NCBI RefSeq assembly: GCF_031456295.1
Contig: NZ_JAVDUJ010000001.1
Coordinates: forward strand, 1,674,001 to 1,738,000
Length of the DNA: 64,000 bases
Direction: 5' to 3'
DNA from: Arcanobacterium_A hippocoleae
GTDB taxonomy: Bacteria; Actinomycetota; Actinomycetes; Actinomycetales; Actinomycetaceae
Shown here: one piece after another, positions 1 through 8,173 of the stretch
Numbering within the stretch: the stretch's first letter is position 1
Layout: each line of letters opens with the position of its first letter
Translations under genes and position numbers: made by a program
Notes under the pieces: generated by a model
Database searches by the model: none
What the model saw: the letters and a program-made list of their open reading frames with translations, nothing else
Told to the model about the DNA's origin: nothing

Positions 1-1
1 G

Positions 2-739
2 CCGCAGCGGATTCATGCGGTACAGATTCATCAGCCGATTATTTGGCGGTGGCTCGGATTGTGGCAAATATTCGTTACAGTAGCAGGGAATAACGTATTT
101 GATGGCGAAGAAATAGCAGGAAAATTAGTCCTTGCAGCTCCGAAAGCTGATGCCCTGCGCATACTTTGGGCAATTCTTCCGAAGCTGGGTACTGATAATG
201 ACGTACAGCTAGTGCAAGAAGCGCTGGAAGGGTCTGGTACTGGGCAATATTTCCAAGGTGCATCACAGCGAGCAAAATTGCTTGATCCGATTTCACTTCC
301 GGGGCGCGGATTTTTTGCTTCACGTGAAGTATTTATCAGCCGCGAAGGGCGATGGGGGCGGAGCGTCAGCTTTGTATTCCAAGACCGGACACAGTCAATG
401 GCGATTTCACAAGGCCCACTGCAGGCACGGAAAAAGCTGGCTTCGCTGAAATTGCATTTGGTAGTCGGCAAGGTGAGCGCGCAAGTGACGAATTTCGATA
501 TTGAGGTGGTTACGGCACTTCAGCAACGTGAGAATGAGCTTTCAAAGCTTGCTCGCGCTGAAGGTGTATCGGAAACGCTGCATGAATGGAAAGAACGCGT
601 TGGGCTGATTTCGCCGCGTGATGTGCCGCCTGTAGCAGCGCAGCAGGCAAGCGATTCCGGTGTGCTTTTTGCGAAAGAGAGTTTCATTGCTGCAAGCAGC
701 AATGAAATTCCAATGCAGGAAGCTGGGCCGAATCAGTGA
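2..739 (+). CDS. PH domain-containing membrane protein (YdbT-like), C-terminal part
   Basis: The reading frame is open from the first bases of the window, so the N-terminus is missing. The visible part begins with a segment typical of bacterial PH (bPH2, DUF304) domains: RIHAVQIHQPIIWRWLGL followed by a VTVAG strand. A second PH-like unit follows, with the RTQSMAISQGPLQARKKLA pattern that matches the family's 'RtQsv.v.qgplqR' signature. YdbS/YdbT proteins usually carry membrane helices plus two or three such domains; the helices would lie upstream of the window. About 100 C-terminal residues are not recognised. The stop overlaps the GTG of the next gene by four bases (GTGA), which suggests translational coupling. 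Function is unknown; an envelope role is inferred from the family only. Confidence 0.75.
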   Translation, partial: PQRIHAVQIHQPIIWRWLGLWQIFVTVAGNNVFDGEEIAGKLVLAAPKADALRILWAILPKLGTDNDVQLVQEALEGSGTGQYFQGASQRAKLLDPISLPGRGFFASREVFISREGRWGRSVSFVFQDRTQSMAISQGPLQARKKLASLKLHLVVGKVSAQVTNFDIEVVTALQQRENELSKLARAEGVSETLHEWKERVGLISPRDVPPVAAQQASDSGVLFAKESFIAASSNEIPMQEAGPNQ

Positions 740-1674
740 AGGCATCCGGACGGATCGGCATTGGTCTGATTTCAGCTGGAAAAGTCGGTACGGCACTAGC
801 CAGTGCTCTGCGTGGGCAAGGGCATTCAATTATCGGAGCATATGCACGCTCGGAAGCATCTCAGGATCGGCTTGACGCAATGCTGCCAGGTGTGCCGTCA
901 CTGAGTATCGAAGAAATTGTGGAACGCTCAGAATTGGTACTCCTTGCCGTGCCTGATGATGAATTAGCTGGTGTAGTATCCGGAATTGCACAACTTGGCT
1001 TGTGGCAAGCTGGGCAAATAGTGGCGCATACAGCTGGACATTTTGGAATCGAGATTCTCCGCCCAGCACAAGAAGCTGGTGCGCTTTGCTTGGCAATCCA
1101 CCCTGCAATGACATTTACTGGCACATCACTCGATGTGGCTCGTTTGCAAGGGTGCCCTTTTGCGATTACGGCACTTGCACCATATCAGGCGATTGCTCAT
1201 GCACTGGTTGCAGAAATGGGCGGTTTCGGGGTGGTGATCTCAGAAGAGCATCGGCAGGCGTACCATGCTGCGCTTGCTCACGGAGCCAACCATCTGGTCA
1301 CTCTCGTGGCACAAGCAATGCGAATGCTTGCCGCAATTGGAGTAGCAGATCCTGGAATGTATTTGCAAGCGCTTACCACAGCATCGCTTGAAGGCGCGTT
1401 AAGTTCGGCAGATGCACTACAGACCGGGCCAGTGGTACGTGGCGATATTGGTACTCTTGCAGGGCATCTGGATGTAATAGAAAAGCTTTCACGAGAAGTT
1501 CCAGCTTTGCAAGACCTAGATTCTACATATCGCGTGCTTGCAATGGCTACTACCCGCCGTGCTTGTGAGCGCAGAATTTTGCACCCAAATCAGGCGCGTG
1601 AAATTAACCAGTTACTTGGTGAGGAGTTTGATACAGCGGTATTTCACAATCCAAATCCAGATTTGCATGAATAA
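736..1674 (+). CDS. Rossmann-like and DUF2520 domain protein
   Basis: The 312-residue protein begins with a dinucleotide-binding fold: GIGLISAGKVGTALASAL at residues 7-24 resembles the GxGxxG turn of the NADP oxidoreductase/F420-dependent family. A C-terminal helical DUF2520-like domain spans about residues 125-290 and includes AIHPAMTF and HGANHLVTLV. It starts with GTG inside the end of the previous gene and precedes panC. In actinobacteria DUF2520 genes often sit beside panC/panD. The fold resembles ketopantoate reductase-type enzymes, so a redox role linked to pantothenate synthesis is possible, but no activity is established and this is inference. A 137-base spacer without an ORF separates it from panC. 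Confidence 0.8.
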   Translation: MKASGRIGIGLISAGKVGTALASALRGQGHSIIGAYARSEASQDRLDAMLPGVPSLSIEEIVERSELVLLAVPDDELAGVVSGIAQLGLWQAGQIVAHTAGHFGIEILRPAQEAGALCLAIHPAMTFTGTSLDVARLQGCPFAITALAPYQAIAHALVAEMGGFGVVISEEHRQAYHAALAHGANHLVTLVAQAMRMLAAIGVADPGMYLQALTTASLEGALSSADALQTGPVVRGDIGTLAGHLDVIEKLSREVPALQDLDSTYRVLAMATTRRACERRILHPNQAREINQLLGEEFDTAVFHNPNPDLHE

Positions 1675-1811
1675 GTGGCAGCAAATCTGATATCCAGTGA
1701 GGATCGGCGAGAAGAAGCTGCAGCTTGCTTTGCTGAGATTTGCTGTGCACGGTACATTTGAATCCGGATATTGCACGGTGTGTAATATGACGATACAAGG
1801 CGGAAAGTAAA

Positions 1812-2651
1812 ATGAAACTAGTTCAAACAAAAATAGCGCTTCGTGAGAGCAGAGCAGAACTCTCAGGGAGCGTCGCATTGGTAATGACGATGGGAGCCTT
1901 GCATGCCGGGCATCTTTCGCTTGTGAAAGCTGCGAAAGCAGCAGCCGATCATGTGATTGTTTCAATTTTCGTTAATCCGCTGCAATTTGCACCAAATGAA
2001 GATTTCGCAGCATACCCGCGCACTCTCGATGCAGATTTATCTTTGCTCGCTCCGGAAGGAGTTGACCTTGTATATGCTCCTGATGAAGCTGACGTTTATC
2101 CACGCACCCCGCTGGTACGAATCGATCCCGGCCCGGTAGCAAAAATCTTGGAAGGGAAAACTCGCCCGACCCATTTTGCAGGGGTGCTGCAAATTGTACA
2201 TAAAGTGTTTCAACTCACCACGCCTGATTTAGCTTTCTTTGGGCAAAAAGACGCACAACAGTTGGCATTGATTCGGACGATGGTGGCAGATTTGGATCTG
2301 CCACTTGAAATTTGCGCAGTGCCAATCAAACGAGAAGCTGACGGGTTAGCAATGAGTTCACGAAATTCTTACCTATCGCCGCAAGAACGCGTTGATGCGC
2401 TGGCTCTTTCCCGTTCACTTGCAGCGGGGGCAGTGGAAGCTGCTGCTGGGGGGCAAGTGCAGCAAGTATTGCAGGCTGTGCAAAGCGAACTAGCTGCATC
2501 CGCAGGTGTGCGCAGAGATTATGTGCAAATCGTTGATCCGCAAACATTTCTTGATTTACCCGCTGATTATTGTGGGCAAGCATTGATTGTGATTGCGGCT
2601 TGGATTGGCAATACACGTTTGATCGATAATCGTGAGGTGCAAATTGGCTGA
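1812..2651 (+). CDS. panC: Pantothenate synthetase
   Basis: The 279-residue product matches PanC, which joins pantoate and beta-alanine using ATP in the cytoplasm, the last step of vitamin B5 synthesis. The HIGH-like ATP site is visible as MGALHAGH (residues 25-32), followed by SIFVNPLQFAPNEDF. FFGQKDAQQ and the KMSKS-like AMSSRNSYLSP segment complete the nucleotidyltransferase-like active site. Length is normal for the family. The ATG has a GGAAAG-type ribosome site. The 3' end overlaps or abuts panD, whose product supplies beta-alanine, so the two genes form a functional pair. Confidence 0.95.
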   Translation: MKLVQTKIALRESRAELSGSVALVMTMGALHAGHLSLVKAAKAAADHVIVSIFVNPLQFAPNEDFAAYPRTLDADLSLLAPEGVDLVYAPDEADVYPRTPLVRIDPGPVAKILEGKTRPTHFAGVLQIVHKVFQLTTPDLAFFGQKDAQQLALIRTMVADLDLPLEICAVPIKREADGLAMSSRNSYLSPQERVDALALSRSLAAGAVEAAAGGQVQQVLQAVQSELAASAGVRRDYVQIVDPQTFLDLPADYCGQALIVIAAWIGNTRLIDNREVQIG

Positions 2652-2655
2652 ACGA

Positions 2656-3114
2656 ATGCGGCAAATGGTGACAGGGAAAATTCATCGTGCCACCGTCACT
2701 GGAGCAGATTTGCACTACGTTGGTTCGATCACGATTGATCAACTCTTGCTCACTGCGGCTGATATTTTGCCAGGTGAACGTGTGGATGTGGTGAATGTGA
2801 ATAACGGGCAGCGCCTCAGCACATACGCAATTCCGGGTGAGCCTGGCAAGGGGGAGATCATTCTTAATGGTGCTGCTGCGCATTTGGTACACAAAGGTGA
2901 TCTGGTCATTATCATGTGTTACGGAATGCTCAGTGAAGATTTAGCGCATACATACGAACCGAAGGTTGTTTTTGTAAACGATACAAACCAAATTGTGGAT
3001 ATTTCCGATCAGCCTGGAATCGTACCGGAAACTTCACCCGATACGCTAGAAAGTACAAATTCACCGGCAGGCAATGGGCTGAAGTCCTCTGGAATACCAA
3101 TTGTGAGAAACTAG
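2656..3114 (+). CDS. panD: Aspartate 1-decarboxylase
   Basis: PanD makes beta-alanine from L-aspartate and is a pyruvoyl enzyme activated by self-cleavage. The sequence KIHRATVTGADLHYVGSITI contains the Gly-Ser cleavage site (GS) in its expected place near residue 24, and AAAHLVHKGDLVIIMCYG is the conserved C-terminal part of the barrel. ATG 2656 aligns best with the family N-terminus. A TTG at 2644, with GAGGTG four bases before it and overlapping the panC stop, is an alternative, and translation is probably coupled. About 35 residues after the conserved core (ending GIPIVRN) have no family counterpart that I recognise. Confidence 0.93.
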   Translation: MRQMVTGKIHRATVTGADLHYVGSITIDQLLLTAADILPGERVDVVNVNNGQRLSTYAIPGEPGKGEIILNGAAAHLVHKGDLVIIMCYGMLSEDLAHTYEPKVVFVNDTNQIVDISDQPGIVPETSPDTLESTNSPAGNGLKSSGIPIVRN

Positions 3115-3214
3115 ACTATTAACTGCGGATATGTTTGGCGGGAATGATCCAAGCATTTCCTCCTGATCTCACTAGATCCCTTGCTCCTGAAACTTTTAAC
3201 CGAAAGAGCTGGCA

Positions 3215-4234
3215 ATGAAACTTCCCCGCTTCATGAAAAAAGAAACAGTGAAAGAAGCTCTCAGTGGTCTGAAAGATTTGCGGCTGACGAAGAAAATCGT
3301 TGGGCGCGTGGGAAAAGTGCCTGAAATACCCGATGACGATTTTGAACATCCGAATCTAAAAGAGCTTGCAGTGATGGTTGAAGGTGCTCCGCAGCAGCTT
3401 TTTGCAGGATATTTGATCAATCTCGATTCGTCAGTGCGTGATGATAATTTTCTTCTTCCAGAGTTAGATCGGCTCCTTAACAGCTTGAAATCAGTACGCC
3501 GGCAAGCATATTTTGTGGCAAACGATTGCTATCTTCACCCGCAGGATTTCGTTGAGCGTTTAGCCCGTCACGGACTCGAAGTGCCAGTGGAAAATGTATT
3601 TACCCCGGTGCGTATTGCGCAGCTTTATTTACGACGGGAATTTGCTGGTGCCAAAGTACTTTCCCTTGCAGACGAGCGTTTTAACAAAGCTTTGCGCAAT
3701 GCTGGAATCAACCTCGTTGCTGATCCGTTAAAAGCAGAAGTAGTGCTTTTGAGTCATAATCTGAATTTTAATTTCGAGCTATTTACGCAAGGTTACCAGG
3801 CGCTAGCTGCTTCTGCGGATACAAAGCTCGTCACGTTATCAATGATGCGTACCCGAAAAATGGGAGCAGACGGGCAGGTAGTGCCAGGTACGCGTGGATA
3901 TGTACGCGCGCTCGAATCTGCTACACGTACATCGTATTATGAAAATTTGGGGCGTCCAGGTGTGAAGTATCTTGAAGTTATTTTCGCCGAAAGTGGGCTT
4001 GATCCAGCTGATACGCTTTTTGTATCCGATTCGTTAAGCAACGATATCCGACCTACTAAACGTTTTGGATTGCCGACGGCACTATTGCTCACAGGTTCAT
4101 CTACACTGGCACAAGCAAAATCTGCGAAACAGAAAGATCAGCCAAACTATCTTGTGGATTCAGTTGCGGAACTTGTGCCAGCCTACATTATGGATCAGGT
4201 GGAGCATCCGGCAGAATATGCAGCGGAAGAATGA
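3215..4234 (+). CDS. HAD-IIA family-like protein, probably non-catalytic
   Basis: The 339-residue protein follows the NagD/phosphoglycolate phosphatase (HAD-IIA) layout. A core begins near residue 60 (LFAGYLINLDSSV), a cap domain lies around 100-215, and the C-terminal core contains DTLFVSDSLSNDIRPTKRFG and TALLLTG. The catalytic positions are changed. Motif I, usually DxDGT, reads NLDSS, so the nucleophile Asp is Asn. The usual TNN reads VAND. The motif III GKP reads GRPG. The GDR..TDI motif reads SDSLSNDI. The scaffold is kept over its full length, which argues against a decaying gene. It probably no longer cleaves phosphate esters and may bind a ligand. The first ~55 residues are basic and unrelated to the family core. 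It ends 43 bases from a convergent gene. Confidence 0.7.
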   Translation: MKLPRFMKKETVKEALSGLKDLRLTKKIVGRVGKVPEIPDDDFEHPNLKELAVMVEGAPQQLFAGYLINLDSSVRDDNFLLPELDRLLNSLKSVRRQAYFVANDCYLHPQDFVERLARHGLEVPVENVFTPVRIAQLYLRREFAGAKVLSLADERFNKALRNAGINLVADPLKAEVVLLSHNLNFNFELFTQGYQALAASADTKLVTLSMMRTRKMGADGQVVPGTRGYVRALESATRTSYYENLGRPGVKYLEVIFAESGLDPADTLFVSDSLSNDIRPTKRFGLPTALLLTGSSTLAQAKSAKQKDQPNYLVDSVAELVPAYIMDQVEHPAEYAAEE

Positions 4235-4276
4235 GGAATGCAGGAATGATCTCCAGATACTGCTAATGGTGTTAAG

Positions 4277-5374
4277 CTAATCTACAAGAGTCTGGGGTTC
4301 CGCTGCTGCTGGGATTGCCCAACCAGCTTGAAAATCCAAGTCTACATATGCACCAGGCGGGTACTGCGTGAGTTGCCAGGAAATTACAGTGCCAAATTCT
4401 GTTTCAAGCCAATAAATGTAGTGCGAGCGTGCAAAACTGCGGCGCAGTACTTTTCCGGTCAAGCCGAAGACGGATCTGCTTTTACTGTGCCTTAGGATGA
4501 CATTATTTGGCGTAAAAAAGACAATCCCTGCGCCGGTAAAGGATTTGGCGCACGATACTAGAATTGTGGTTCGTCCAAGGCTGATACTTACTTTTGCGCC
4601 ATCTTGTACGCCGATATCAGCTTCTTTGCCCAGTGCATGTGGGCTTTTTTCTGCCTGCACGGAAAATATATTTGCCACACCCAGCATTTGTGCTACTACC
4701 GGCGAATTTGGGCGGAAAAATAATTCTTCTGCCGTGCCAATCTGCACGATTTGCCCCTGATCCATTACCGCGATCCGATCGGCTACTGCGCAAGCATCAG
4801 CTAAATCATGTGTAACGTAGATGGTCGGGATCTGATGCCGTTTGATTTGGGCAAGCAGATCGGCGTGAATATTTTGTTGCACGGCTGCTTCCAGGTGTGC
4901 CATTGGTTCATCAAGCAACAGTATCTGGGGTTCAGCGGCAAGTGTGCGGGCAAGCGCAACTCGCTGGGCTTGCCCGCCTGAAAGCGTACGTACATGCCGT
5001 TGCGCTAAATCAATAATATTTAGTGCCGACATTGTGATGTCTGCAAGTTGTGCTCGGCGCAATGCTGGGATATCTGGATCGTCGATCCCGAATTCAATAT
5101 TTTCCTTTACCGTCATATCGAAGAGCGCCGGGTTTTGGAATGCCAAACCTACACGTCGCCGATCTGTACGCAGCTGCGTGATATTTATGCCATTAACGCT
5201 GATTTTGCCAGTTTCAATCTGAGTTAAACCTGCAATTGCATGCAAGAAAGTAGTTTTTCCGGAACCGGATGGACCAATGATTGCCAGTACTTCACCGTCA
5301 GCAATCTGTAGTGAAATATCATGCAAGATCCGTGTGCGGTATCGGACATTTAGCCCTGAAATATGTAAGCTCAC
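4277..5374 (-). CDS. Fe(3+)-type ABC transporter ATP-binding protein
   Basis: The ATPase of an importer has all the expected motifs: Walker A GPSGSGKTT (residues 34-42), Q-loop AFQNP, signature LSGGQAQRVALAR, Walker B ILLLDEP and H-loop YVTHD. About 120 residues follow the nucleotide-binding domain, as in PotA/FbpC-type ATPases with a TOBE-like regulatory domain. It is the last gene of a three-gene minus-strand operon and overlaps the permease by four bases. The permease and binding protein point to ferric iron. The spermidine/putrescine or 2-aminoethylphosphonate branches of the same superfamily are alternatives. Confidence 0.9.
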   Translation of the reverse strand: MSLHISGLNVRYRTRILHDISLQIADGEVLAIIGPSGSGKTTFLHAIAGLTQIETGKISVNGINITQLRTDRRRVGLAFQNPALFDMTVKENIEFGIDDPDIPALRRAQLADITMSALNIIDLAQRHVRTLSGGQAQRVALARTLAAEPQILLLDEPMAHLEAAVQQNIHADLLAQIKRHQIPTIYVTHDLADACAVADRIAVMDQGQIVQIGTAEELFFRPNSPVVAQMLGVANIFSVQAEKSPHALGKEADIGVQDGAKVSISLGRTTILVSCAKSFTGAGIVFFTPNNVILRHSKSRSVFGLTGKVLRRSFARSHYIYWLETEFGTVISWQLTQYPPGAYVDLDFQAGWAIPAAAEPQTLVD

Positions 5375-6903
5375 AGGCTGTTTCCCTTCCGTCGGAACTT
5401 GAAAATGAATGCTGCAAAAATCAGGAACAATAACGAAAGTAAAGCACTTGCAAGAGATGCGGCAAATGCTTGGGCGGTTAGTCCAGCCTCAGCTGAGGTG
5501 GTAATCGCGGGGGCGAGGAGCGGAAAATCTGCTGGCTGCACGAAAATCCCGGGAGCCGTCTGTGATACTACGATTGCGCTCAGGATTGCTGCAATCGCGG
5601 TTGTTAGATAGCGATTTTCCCGTAGTGCAAGGAGCAAAATACGTAATCTTGGAGCACGCAGAAGTTGTGCTGAGATCATGGATGGATCAGGTTTGAGAAT
5701 GAAAATATCGGCAATCAAATAGGCTACTGGCACGCAAAGGCAGATGTAACACAAAATCATTCCGAAAATTCCGTTGCCCCAAGCACCAGCTCCGATCAAA
5801 GCTGGAAGGATCTGAATTTTGCCAATATGAAGCGGATTTTGAAAGAGTGCCGAAGCGGTCTGCCCGGCACAGGTGAAGCCAAAAAGCGCCGCAAATATTA
5901 GAAAATAACGGAATAATTGCGGGTACTTCCAACGGTGCAAAGCAAAAGCCACACCAGTAGTAGCAGATAATGGGACAGTTAAGAGCAGAATGAGCAAAGT
6001 GTTAAAAAGCTCTTCCCAAGGGATCTGGAGTGCCTCAGAATTTGCGAAAATCCGTAGCGCAGATACGAGCAGGCTAAATAAGACGACACCGGATATTGCT
6101 GCAATCGGAAAGAGTTTGCGTGAAAAATCGGAGAAATACTGGGAGATGTGCAGCTTTGAAGTGTGTATCTTTCCTGCCGACAAGCTAAGTGGCGCAAAGA
6201 GTGAAATCATCGTTGCGCAAGTAGCAGAAAAAAGACCAATTTTAATTGCGTCAAAAATACTTACCGGTGCAGCGCTCAAAGCACTGTAAAACACTTTCGC
6301 TAAGGTTTGAAAATTTCCAGTAAATACAAGATTTGCTGAAGAATCGAAAATAATCCAGATCGTCACAAGGTAAAAGGCAGAAAGAGAGGTTAGCTTTAGC
6401 CGTGGTAAAAGTAGCAAACGCAAAGCGCGAGCGGGCGGTATTGCAAGCGTGGCTGCTTGCGCAAAAATAGCCGGAAAGTTTGGTGCGAGAAATAGCATCT
6501 GGAAAATGTATCCGATCGGCACGCTGTAAATGAAGTAAACGCAAGCAAGCAGCGCCCAGGAATAGCTTGGCACAGGTAACGGGCTAGCGCTGATTGCGAT
6601 CCCGATTGCTGCTGACGGGAAGCATAAAGGAGTGACGGCAATCGCTGTGAGCAGGATTTTTCGTTGTGAAATGAGCGCAGTGATCGCAAGGAAAGTGCCG
6701 CAAGGTACCGCAAGAAGCGCCACACTAGTTGCAAATATTAGCGTATGCAATGTGGGGAGCGTAAAAATATTCCAGTTGATCGTAAAAAATAAGCAGATGC
6801 TGACGACGAAAAGACAAATAAACAATATTCTGGCGGCAAATCTTGCAGAATGTAGTGAGGGATTTGCAGTTGTTGGCGCCAAAGGCGGATCTTGTTTAAT
6901 CAT
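5371..6903 (-). CDS. Fe(3+)-type ABC transporter permease, two fused domains
   Basis: About 510 residues are almost entirely hydrophobic, with roughly 12 membrane segments in two halves, as in FbpB-type permeases that fuse two BPD_transp_1 domains. The EAA-loop region is visible in each half, for example AATLAIPPARALRLLLLPRLK in the first. The start is placed at an internal ATG (MIKQDPPL) because GAGGTG lies four bases upstream and this ATG overlaps the stop region of the binding-protein gene. A start at 6930 would give a longer overlap without a ribosome site. Overlaps on both sides show one tightly coupled operon with the ATPase and binding protein. Confidence 0.9.
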   Translation of the reverse strand: MIKQDPPLAPTTANPSLHSARFAARILFICLFVVSICLFFTINWNIFTLPTLHTLIFATSVALLAVPCGTFLAITALISQRKILLTAIAVTPLCFPSAAIGIAISASPLPVPSYSWALLACVYFIYSVPIGYIFQMLFLAPNFPAIFAQAATLAIPPARALRLLLLPRLKLTSLSAFYLVTIWIIFDSSANLVFTGNFQTLAKVFYSALSAAPVSIFDAIKIGLFSATCATMISLFAPLSLSAGKIHTSKLHISQYFSDFSRKLFPIAAISGVVLFSLLVSALRIFANSEALQIPWEELFNTLLILLLTVPLSATTGVAFALHRWKYPQLFRYFLIFAALFGFTCAGQTASALFQNPLHIGKIQILPALIGAGAWGNGIFGMILCYICLCVPVAYLIADIFILKPDPSMISAQLLRAPRLRILLLALRENRYLTTAIAAILSAIVVSQTAPGIFVQPADFPLLAPAITTSAEAGLTAQAFAASLASALLSLLFLIFAAFIFKFRRKGNSL

Positions 6904-7903
6904 AAAGCACCTCGCGTGCAAATAATTCAATCAGTTTCATTCGCTGTGAGCCGGCATTGGCTGTGTTCAGATCGTAAACTGGTACTTTCAGTGCGGCGAG
7001 AGAAGCGGCAAGATTATTTGGCAGATTTCGTGAGAGCGGATTCTGGTTTTCAATACTCGCCACGAGTGCTTGACCCGAATCCGAAACGGCAAAGCGGAGA
7101 AAGTCTTGTGCTGCACGGAAATTTCCGCCACGCACAATCGCGGCACCGCCTACCTCATAGCCTGTGCCATCGGATGGATAAATTACTTTCAGATGTGCTT
7201 CTGCTGATGCGTTGCAATATGGGGCGAAAGTGACGGCCACGGCTGCTTGACCGTCAGCGATGAGATTTACCAGATGCGTACCAGAATCGGTATATGTGAG
7301 CGTATTCGTATGCAGTGTACGTAAATACTGTAAATAATCGCTGCGGATCGGAAAAATTTCGTTGAGTGTGCCAATCATTGTGCTCGCTGTGCCGGAGGTG
7401 AGCGGAGATGGCAGGATGAGTTGGCGGTGAAATCGTGGATCTTGCAATTCAGCCCAGGAATGTGGGGCTGTGTTGACGGGAGTGCGCTGCGGGTCGATAC
7501 AAAATCCGAGGATCCCACCGTAAGTACCGAGCCAATATTCGGTAGAAAAATCAGGATCGGCAATATCGCTAAGTTGATGTGGGGTGATGATTCCGCGTAC
7601 GCGAGCCTGCTCGTATGCTTCCGCTGGGCCGCCGATGAACACGTCAAATTCAGGGGCATTTACGCTGACAGTAAGTTTTTCGAGTGCTTTTGAAGTTGGC
7701 AGACGCACCAATCGCACACTTTTTCCACTCATTTTTTCGTATTCGGAAACGAGTGCTTTGCATGAGTTGTAGTTATTGGCGCACAGTACATGCAGTTGAT
7801 TTTGGTTTATGCGCAGGGAAAAAATGAGAATCAGGGGAACGCAAAACAGGCAGCCGAGGGCAATAAACCGGGGCAGATATTTGCGCAGCCAAATTGAATT
7901 CAT
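6896..7903 (-). CDS. Extracellular solute-binding protein (Fe3+-type)
   Basis: The 335-residue protein has an N-terminal hydrophobic segment (FIALGCLFCVPLILIFSL, about residues 13-30) and then a periplasmic-binding-protein fold of the iron/spermidine family (SBP_bac_6-like). Recognisable pieces are LHVLCANN, FDVFIGGPAEAYEQA, YWLGTYGGILGFCIDP, SPLTSGTA and DGQAAVAVTFAPY. The hydrophobic segment contains cysteines, but I see no clear lipobox followed by a mature +1 Cys, so it may be held by an uncleaved anchor. It is the first gene of the minus-strand ABC operon. Ferric iron is the best guess for the ligand. Confidence 0.85.
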   Translation of the reverse strand: MNSIWLRKYLPRFIALGCLFCVPLILIFSLRINQNQLHVLCANNYNSCKALVSEYEKMSGKSVRLVRLPTSKALEKLTVSVNAPEFDVFIGGPAEAYEQARVRGIITPHQLSDIADPDFSTEYWLGTYGGILGFCIDPQRTPVNTAPHSWAELQDPRFHRQLILPSPLTSGTASTMIGTLNEIFPIRSDYLQYLRTLHTNTLTYTDSGTHLVNLIADGQAAVAVTFAPYCNASAEAHLKVIYPSDGTGYEVGGAAIVRGGNFRAAQDFLRFAVSDSGQALVASIENQNPLSRNLPNNLAASLAALKVPVYDLNTANAGSQRMKLIELFAREVLYD

Positions 7904-8112
7904 TGCAAAATTCTATTCCTTTTGTGGTTCTGAGGGGAGTTGCGCCACTAGAATTTTCAGGAATTATTGTTGAGCGCTTTGCTCGCTCGCATGAAATTTC
8001 TGCGGAAGTTTTGGGGATTAGCCCAAGTTTTGCGCAAAAATTCGTTATCTGTGTGGATCAAGCTCACCGCAAACATGGCGCTGTGCGCTGAAAATGAAGT
8101 TTGCGTGGATCA

Positions 8113-8149
8113 GAATGTGGTGGCTAACTTGCCGTCAGCCACCACATTC
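8113..8149 (-). terminator. Hairpin downstream of glpT
   Basis: A perfect 13-bp stem (arms 8113-8125 and 8137-8149) with an 11-base loop lies 25 bases beyond the glpT stop, in the 270-base gap before the ABC operon. It is probably the glpT terminator. Confidence 0.6.
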
Positions 8150-8173
8150 ACTGAGAGGTTTTCGGATAAAAGC

